From positions 16,605,969-16,669,968 of the forward strand of contig NC_064035.1 in the NCBI RefSeq assembly GCF_932526225.1: a stretch of 64,000 nucleotides of DNA. Direction: 5' to 3'. The notes beneath the pieces are model-generated. The model searched no databases. It worked only from the letters and a program-made list of their open reading frames with translations, and was not told where the DNA came from. Each line of letters begins with the position of its first letter. Within the stretch, counting starts at the first letter, position 1. Of this stretch, positions 54,701-64,000 are shown piece after piece. The stretch is from Nematostella vectensis. Lineage: Eukaryota > Cnidaria > Anthozoa > Actiniaria > Edwardsiidae. Both the position numbers and the translations under genes were made by a program.

Positions 54701-57666
54701 CACGAATAGTTACCTAAATCTTTCAAGCTTCGCTGTCAACCAAATTCCTTTACGCGTTTTTTATTTGGCAATCTGTGGCGCTTTGCAAATCATTTGATTG
54801 TTATTATTTCCTCTCTAAAAAAACCTGTTTTATAATAGTTGGATGAAGAAATAAGCTTTTTTTTCTGGTCATCACATGGATAGACTGAACTGAAAATAAT
54901 TTGTAGCCGCTCTAAGGCATTATAAGGATAGTGTTTCTTATCAAAGACTGGAAGTTGAAACAGTTCATTTTCGTGTATGTTTTCTTTTCTTAAGTGTTTG
55001 TTCTAGTGTGCTATGTTTGTAGTACAAAATATCATGCAGTGAATGGACCAATCAGAGAGCAGCTTGGGCAGTGGCATATGTGCACAAGTGTGTATTTCTT
55101 TATCGCGGAAAAATAGTTATCCCGTCTTCAATAAGGGAGATTTTGCTTTTTGTCAATGGGAGAAATGGAAGCACAATTATGAGCTAAGTGATCAATCTGT
55201 GGATGTGTACAATTTTGTTTCATTTGAAAGACTCACGCGCCGTCTTTGGTCGGTTGGTAAAATCTGGTTTGAATTGCCGATGCGTGTGTTAGTTTTCCGA
55301 AAACAATCGGTTGTCCCGAGCGGAGTGCTAGGGTTTTTTTAAGAAAAAGATGTTTTAGTGGGGGGAAGGGGTGATAACGGACGACCGTAATTAAAAAAAA
55401 AATCTGTGTACCGTAACCCGCAGTGCTTCATGGGTATCAAGTAACTAAGCAAATAAGCGTGCATATAATACAAGTTCAGGCTTCAAAAGTTGAAGAGTTA
55501 TTGATCGTGTTCTCTTGACTATTCGCATGGCTTTCGGATACAAGGATTCAACCATTAGACTCTCGGGTGCAACGTTATTTGAAATAGGTGTATATAGTTA
55601 ACATGATTGATCCATGCTGCACTCCGTTGAAATCCAATGGACCCATGGTTCCTTTCGGTCGTAGAACTGCCAATCAGCATTTGCCTTTTGCACTGACAAC
55701 AGTTTTTTAATGCAGCTGTGAAAGTCTGCTCCCAGGTGTATCAAATTCTAGCTTGCCTTTTCCCAGGGGTATTAGTTTTAGATATGCAACTATGAAATAG
55801 TTGAAATACTTGTATGCAGCGGTGTAGTTTGCTCCGTTCCCAGGCGTATTAAGTTCTCGACTTGCCTTTGTTCCCAGGGGTAACTAATTTTAGATTTGAT
55901 GTTTACTCAAGCAGAATATATGCAGCTGTGAAATAGTATGCAGCGGTGTAGTTTGCACCGTTCCAAGGGGCGTATTAAGTTCTCAACTTGCCTTTGTTCC
56001 CAGGGGTATCTAGTTTTAGATTTAATGATTACTCAGACAGGATATATGCAGCTGTGAAATACCATTTTCACTAAAGAATACGCCGCTTACTGACTCAGCG
56101 TCATTAAGTTATGTGAAGAGATTTTGCCGAGGCAATAAGCGGCTTCAGGCCCAAAGATCGAGCTGGGGCAAGGACGCTACCTCGCCGAAAGGGGAGGTGG
56201 GAGGGGCGAAAATTCTGCCTGACTTACCGAGTTCCGAGGATGTGTCTAAAAGCCACGAAGCTCAGTCGGATGTTTCTTAAATAGGCCCATACTTGACAAA
56301 TATCTGCATACCATACCCAGGAATGTCCTTAGGGAGTTAGACGCCAAACTTACTCACGCACAGTTGCATCTCGCGGCATATTCATCAGTGAAAATAGTAT
56401 GCAGCGGTGTAGTTTGCTCCGTTTCGAGTGGCGTATTTGGTTCTCAACTTGCCTTTGTTCCCAGGGGTATCTAGTTTTAGATTTGATGTTTACTAAACCA
56501 GGATATATGCAGCTGTGAAAAAGTTGAAATAGTTGTATGCAGCGGTGTAGTTTGCTCCGTTCCGAGGGGCGCAAGTCTCGACTTGCCTCTGTTCCCACGC
56601 GTATTAAGTTCTAGACTTGCCTCTGTTCGCAGGCGTATCTAGTTATTAGAGCACGTCCTCTCACTGGGAATATCTCGTACCACGCATGCGCAACAGGTTA
56701 AGCTGTTAGTTCAGCAAACGGCCGCGGTGATAGTCTTCCTTTATGACCAGTGTTTGAGTTTGTAATTTCCTATTTTCAAATAGTTCATTTTTTTTTCAGT
56801 CTGTGTGGGAACCCTTTGCTTAGTGCTCTGGTCAAAGCGGAGATGAAAACATGTCAGGTAAGCATGCGCAGTACCGCGTGTCACGAATCATGCCGTGCCT
56901 CGGGTGGGTGATAAGGCTAACTCACTCCCCATAATACGCCAAGGACGTCGAAATTATTATTATGATTCTTCTTTTGGCAACAGGCCATCCAAGCCGAGCT
57001 CTGCAGTAAACACGACGTGGAGGCAGATTGTAGCTCGCTGTGTGATGAGCGTGAAGAGGAAAATCCTATGGGCAGCGAGCAGGTAAGAATGCGCACGTTG
57101 GGTCCCGTGAAAACAGCGCACGTTGGGTCCCGTGAAAACAGCGCACGTTGGGTCCCGTGAAAACAGCGCACGATGGGTCCCGTGAAAACAGCGCACGGTG
57201 GGTCCCCGTGAAAACAGCGCACGTTGGGTCCCGTGAAAACAGCGCACGTTGGGTCCCGTGAAAACAGCGCACGATGGGTCCCGTGAAAACAGCGCACGTT
57301 GGGTCCCCGTGAAAACAGCGCACGTTGGTTCCCGTGAAAACAGCGCACGTTGGGTCCCCGTGAAAACAGCGCACGTTGGGTCCCCGTGAAAATCATCTGC
57401 ATCTTCCCTTTCCAACGTTAAATGGTCTGACCCGCGTGTTTTGTCGTTTTCAGAACTGCCAAAAAAATGATACAATAGAAACTATTGATAAGAAGTTAAC
57501 TACAAGACTTGGTGGTCTGACCTGGGACGAGCTTCACGGCCAGTTGGATGAGCTCGAGGGGAAACTCGAGGCAGTAGTAGACATGGAGGACTTTGACGAG
57601 GCTGACCGCATTCAACAAGAAATAGATCGCCTTAATGAACTGATAAAAACTATAGAGAGTACGTGA
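39704..57666 (+). CDS. Coiled-coil protein with three UVR-like motifs
   Basis: A 15-exon model: 39704-39926, 40443-40620, 40725-40783, 40875-40976, 41385-41856, 42392-42623, 43186-43512, 44013-44269, 45027-45170, 45991-46148, 53249-53437, 53906-53966, 56800-56857, 56984-57082, 57454-57666. These total 2,772 nt (923 residues), with all junctions in phase. Residues 1-344 are acidic, Ser/Asp/Glu-rich and probably disordered, with a basic patch (TRKKKRSQAKRPG, about 115-130). Residues 345-740 are long heptad-rich coiled coil (for example QQQIRDDIRQRTEGFTARRD). UVR-like helical hairpins of the D.A..L...I..L type occur at about 375-405 (DNYDLAEEISSKIEGLESLI), 715-735 (NFKEAKRLKEERDQL, across the exon 10/11 junction) and 888-912 (DFDEADRIQQEIDRLNELI). 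The UVR motif is known from UvrB/UvrC and Clp proteins as a protein-contact hairpin. A cytoskeletal or scaffold role is a guess. I do not recognise a named orthologue. Intron 10 encloses the E2F gene on the other strand. Confidence 0.85.
42701..42957. mobile_element. TTAA-flanked MITE in intron 6
   Basis: Inverted ends AGCCGCATTGTCACC and GGTGACAATGCGGCT extend to about 28 bp (including TTTACTTCCG / CGGAAGTAAA), and TTAA occurs at both outer edges. TTAA target sites are typical of piggyBac-type elements; the family assignment is inference. Confidence 0.75.
43650..43812. mobile_element. Small TIR repeat in intron 7
   Basis: ACAGCACGAC near 43655 and GTCGTGCTGT near 43796 are inverted termini. 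The body has further short inverted CTACAACT / AGTTGTAG and CTACGACT pairs. Non-coding. Confidence 0.65.
45240..45610. repeat. About 61-bp minisatellite in intron 9
   Basis: Four to five copies of GTGTAAACAGC, CCCAGCAAAACCCAACAAG and GCGCTGTTT within 45240-45500, then a diverged inverted tail (GCTGGCG / CGCCAGC) to about 45600. It starts about 70 bp after the exon 9 donor (45170). Confidence 0.85.
46149..46422. other. Intron 10 start and 3' flank of E2F
   Basis: Short non-coding spacer between exon 10 of the coiled-coil gene and the E2F stop codon. On the minus strand this is the E2F 3' UTR. Confidence 0.5.
46423..50133 (-). CDS. E2F: E2F transcription factor (DP-dimerising class), nested antisense gene
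   Basis: Four exons on the minus strand: 49520-50133, 47720-47860, 47346-47460, 46423-47271 (1,719 nt, 572 residues), all in phase. Exon 1 ends with the winged-helix DNA-binding domain: ISLVDITRSLVRELKG, VDLNELAVRF, then the hallmark DKRRLYDVVNILEGISLI (RRxYD). Exon 2 encodes the coiled-coil dimerisation helix (LDDKERELDRLIHMAKSDM). Exon 3 plus the start of exon 4 encode the marked box (YAYVTEKDIKGIERLLSDT, VLVIKAPPRTTLEIP, ALLWLKSRSSAIQV). Exon 4 continues with a basic, low-complexity stretch (DAHADAHADAHAKKRK) and an acidic C-terminus; a Retinoblastoma-binding motif is not clear (DDIDDDTLFPLFPP is a candidate). A single winged helix plus marked box excludes E2F7/8. It acts in the nucleus on cell-cycle promoters with a DP partner. 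The N-terminal 140 residues match nothing I know, so an earlier start exon is possible. Confidence 0.92.
48213..48382. repeat. (TAATAG)n hexanucleotide microsatellite
   Basis: About 28 uninterrupted TAATAG units in E2F intron 1 (also intron 10 of the host gene). The tyrosine-only and Ile-Val-only frames across it are artefacts. Confidence 0.98.
48383..49519. other. E2F intron 1, no further feature
   Basis: Short direct repeats AAGCAAGCAGTAGCT / GTAAGCAGGAAG occur around 48570-48670. No exon supported. Confidence 0.5.
50134..53248. other. Host intron 10, region upstream of E2F
   Basis: About 3.1 kb with no exon recognised. It should contain the E2F promoter near 50134-50400, but no canonical TTTSGCGC site was identified. 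A direct duplication TTAACGCGCGTCAGTTTTTAC lies near 52458-52500, and a fragment related to element B lies near 52505-52535. Three short AACCGCCTAATCA-type repeats occur at 50958, 51060 and nearby. Confidence 0.5.
53547..53770. mobile_element. MITE-like repeat E, copy 2 (intron 11)
   Basis: Related to 34473-34623: inner GCGTAGTCAATCAA, TGGATTTGAATTCTTGGCGG and right end GGTCGCGCAACAACGAAT. The left end GAATTGTTGTTGCC is degenerate. It contains an inner inverted pair (GCGCGTAGTCAATC / GATTGACTACGCGC). Confidence 0.7.
53967..55670. other. Intron 12, first part, no feature
   Basis: AT-rich non-coding sequence. The frames at 54585-54797 and 55043-55342 have no domain or splice support. TAGGTTCTTATTT-type short repeats occur near 53995-54080. 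Confidence 0.5.
55675..56640. repeat. Irregular tandem repeat of about 125 bp in intron 12
   Basis: Five diverged units containing GCAGCTGTGAAA, ATGCAGCGGTGTAGTTTGC, TTGCCTTTGTTCCCAGGGGT and TAGTTTTAGATTTGATG, interrupted by unrelated sequence at about 56055-56395. Each unit carries a TTCCCAG / TTGTTCCCAGG acceptor-like motif. Confidence 0.8.
57083..57392. repeat. 25-bp minisatellite starting at the exon 14 donor
   Basis: Twelve copies of GCGCACGTTGGGTCCCGTGAAAACA (20+5 bp unit) begin 8 bp after the 5' splice site at 57082/57083 (GAGCAG|GTAAGAAT). The units do not contain the donor itself. Frames on the minus strand across it (56917-57402 and others) are repeat artefacts. Confidence 0.95.
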
Positions 57667-58100
57667 GGGAGAGGGCGATATGTTTTGCGAGGCGTCCCGC
57701 ATTCAATCAAGGTCGCGAGGAGGGCAAGGGCGATTTGCCTTGTGGGAAACGGAACCAAAAAAAGAAAAAACAAGGTGCTTACCATGTTTCACTAGTCAAT
57801 GGAGGAATATGAACAATTGCGTTTCCTTCTTCGTTGCATTTGCCCGGAATTTCATACGCTTTCTTCGCTAAAATAGGCATAAATATTCCCAAAATTCTAC
57901 GGATTCCTACCACAAGGGGGGTTCAAAGAGTCTAGTGCTGTGTTCTGCTGGCGGATGGAACAAAAGAAACTTGTATGAAGGCGGTGTATCAAAAGAGAAT
58001 TATTATTATTATTAAAAAAAGACCTCTAATAACGACGTCTGTCGTTATTAGAACCCTAAGGGTTATAGAGACTGTTACAATATATGCGGACAATGTTGTA
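57667..58100. other. 3' flank of the coiled-coil gene
   Basis: Presumed 3' UTR and spacer. No AATAAA was found in the first 300 nt. A short inverted pair AATAACGACG / CGTCGTTATT lies at about 58028-58050. Confidence 0.45.
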
Positions 58101-58103
58101 TAC

Positions 58104-58966
58104 CCAGCGTAACTTGCGGACCTGGCGTAACGAGCCACTCGCTATTGACCTCAATCTCTCTCGAGCTTGCGGACCTGGCGTAACGAGCCACTCGCTATTG
58201 ACCTCAATCTCTCTCGTGCTTGCGGACCCGGCGTAACGCACCACTCGCTGTTGACTTCCATCTCTCTCGAGCTTGCGGACAGTGTAACGCGCCACTCGCT
58301 GTTGACCTTGATCTCTCTCGTGCTTGCGGACCTGGCGTAACGAGCCACTCGCTATTGACCTCAATCTCTCTCGTGCTTGCGGACCCGGCGTAACGCACCA
58401 CTCGCTGTTGACTTCCATTTCTCTCGAGCTTGCGGACAGTGTAACGCGCCACTCGCTGTTGACCTTGATCTCTCTCGTGCTTGCGGACAATGTAACGCGC
58501 CACTCCCTGTTGACGTCAATCTCTCTTGTGCTTGCGGACCCAGCGTAACGCGCCACTCGCTGTTGACCTTGATCTCTCTCGTGCTTGCGGACCCAGCGTA
58601 ACGCGCCACTCGCTGTTGACCTTGATCTCTCTCGTGCTTCCGGACCTGGCGTAACGCGCCACTCGCTGTTGACCTTGATCTCCCTCGTGCTTGCGGACAA
58701 TGTAACGCGCCACTCGCTGTTGACTTCCATCTCTCTCGTGCTTGCGGACAATGTAACGCGCCACTCGCTGTTGACCTCCATCTCTCTCGTGCTTGCGGAT
58801 CCAGCGTAATGCGCCACTCGCTGTTGACCTCCATCTCTCTCGTGCTTGCGGACCCGGCGTAACGCGCCACTCGCTGTTGATATCCGTCTCTCTCCCGTGC
58901 TTGCGGACCCAGTAGTTACGCGCTCTAGGCTGTTGACCTCCATCTCTCTCGTGCTTGCGGATAGAA
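58104..58966. repeat. 53- to 60-bp minisatellite, intergenic
   Basis: About 16 copies of a unit with GTAACGCGCCACTCGCTGTTG, ACCTCAATCTCTCTCGTGC and TTGCGGACC(C/T)GGC. The units vary in length (about 53 and 60 bp) by presence or absence of CC(T/C)GGCGTAAC versus AGTGTAAC. Long minus-strand frames (58056-58943) are artefacts. Confidence 0.95.
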
Positions 58967-59377
58967 TTCAAATATTGTTATTATAGGCGATGAAAAGGAT
59001 CACACTAAAATGATGCGAAAGAATTTTCACAAAATATTGAATTTAATCTAATGTACGGCGGCCAGTTAGCCGGTGTTATGGGAAAGGGATGAAGGGGCGG
59101 GAACGTGGTTAGCGATAGACATAGGGTTTAAACCTTCTCTCGGAAAGAAAACATTCCTTCCAATTATTATTTTATTGAAGTTGATTTTGAAATAAATACA
59201 CAAATCTGCTTTGCGATTTCGCAACCCGTGACTCGAGAGTCTCTTACTCTATAGAGTAAGATCATGTTTCCGATCTGAATCAACAGTTTAAAAAGTCCGC
59301 ACAGTTTTCCCGCCTCCAAAAGAAACTTGCACTTTCCATATTTGGATAACCAAAAACGGCTGTGATTGTTCGAAGAG
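58967..59377. other. Spacer and presumed KAT2 3' UTR
   Basis: Non-coding. Contains a short palindrome TCTTACTCTATAGAGTAAGA near 59242-59261. Confidence 0.5.
59171..59176 (-). promoter_or_regulatory. Candidate KAT2 polyadenylation signal
   Basis: AATAAA on the minus strand, about 485 nt after the KAT2 stop codon. If used, the coding-end minisatellite at 59378-59660 would be entirely within the 3' UTR. Confidence 0.45.
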
Positions 59378-59660
59378 AGAACCGTTCAACGGTGTCCATA
59401 TTTTCCCGGCTCCTTAATCTTGCTAAGCAAGAATCGTTCGACGGTGTCCTTATTTTCCCGGCTCCTTAATCTTGCTAACGAAGAACCGTTCAACGGTGTC
59501 CTAATTTTCCCGGCTCCCTTATCTTGCTGAGGAAGAACCGTTCAACGGTGCCCTCATTTTCCCGGCTCCTTATTAATCTTGCTAAGCAAGAACCGTTCAA
59601 CAGTGTCCTTATTTTTCCGGCTCATTTATCTTGCTAACGAAGAACCGTTCAACGGTGCCC
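59378..59660. repeat. 52-bp minisatellite made of the KAT2 coding 3' end
   Basis: Five downstream copies of a 52- to 55-bp unit, each equivalent on the minus strand to [15 protein letters not shown] plus a stop. They are immediate tandem copies of the last codons of the KAT2 terminal exon (59661-59710). Copies carry small differences (CTTAGCAAG, CGTTAGCAAG, an extra TTA). Confidence 0.93.

Positions 59661-64000
<4,340 letters not shown>

Noticed and set aside
56917-57475. Cys-containing repeat proteins on the minus strand
   Set aside because: Translations of a 25-bp minisatellite in an intron. A 25-bp unit cycles through all frames, which explains the several overlapping versions.
58056-58971. 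295-codon and other minus-strand frames with REMEVNSEWRVT-like repeats
   Set aside because: Minisatellite translation, inconsistent unit length and no flanking exon evidence.

Overview
This is a eukaryotic nuclear window, and everything about it suggests an animal: genes split by GT-AG introns, metazoan gene families (KAT2/GCN5 acetyltransferase, E2F, ENPP ectoenzyme, rhodopsin-type GPCR, discoidin, Ig and PAN surface proteins), and a very high load of minisatellites and short terminal-inverted-repeat (TIR) elements. A single-exon GPCR, extracellular F5/8C (discoidin) repeats and many MITE-like repeats fit a cnidarian, most likely an anthozoan such as a sea anemone. That assignment is inference, not a database match.

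Layout. 1-9.7 kb: a single-exon GPCR on the minus strand (1485-2408), then about 7 kb of TIR elements, including a tandem pair with a filled and an empty insertion site. 9.7-36.4 kb, plus strand: a 30-exon gene reconstructed here (9742-36401, 1,467 codons) for a secreted or surface protein with a signal peptide, four F5/8C domains, a mixed Ig-like and PAN/WSC-like region, and a C-terminal hydrophobic tail like a GPI-attachment signal. Its 5.1-kb intron 16 holds an antisense three-exon gene (24358-26214) for a secreted PAN plus F5/8C protein. 37.1-38.6 kb, minus: an intronless type I membrane ENPP (ENPP4/5-like). 39.7-57.7 kb, plus: a 15-exon gene for a 923-residue coiled-coil protein with three UVR-like motifs. 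Its 7.1-kb intron 10 contains a complete antisense four-exon E2F gene (46423-50133). 59.7-64 kb, minus: ten exons of KAT2 (GCN5/PCAF) covering the acetyltransferase domain and bromodomain. The N-terminal part lies beyond the right edge.

Main observation. Several minisatellites are made from, or sit on, exon boundaries. Two arrays (KAT2 and the nested PAN-F5/8C gene) repeat the last coding codons and stop codon. One array repeats an exon end with its 5' splice site in a frame-preserving 48-bp unit. Another repeats a 3' splice site plus the first codons of an exon. Three more start within about 15 bp of a splice junction. This pattern is the strongest candidate for something undescribed here.

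Exon models were built by hand. The exons of each model join with matching splice phase and an open frame, but splice sites are unconfirmed by RNA. The genes do not form a pathway. The two F5/8C genes and the ENPP are all extracellular or surface proteins, while E2F and KAT2 are nuclear regulators.
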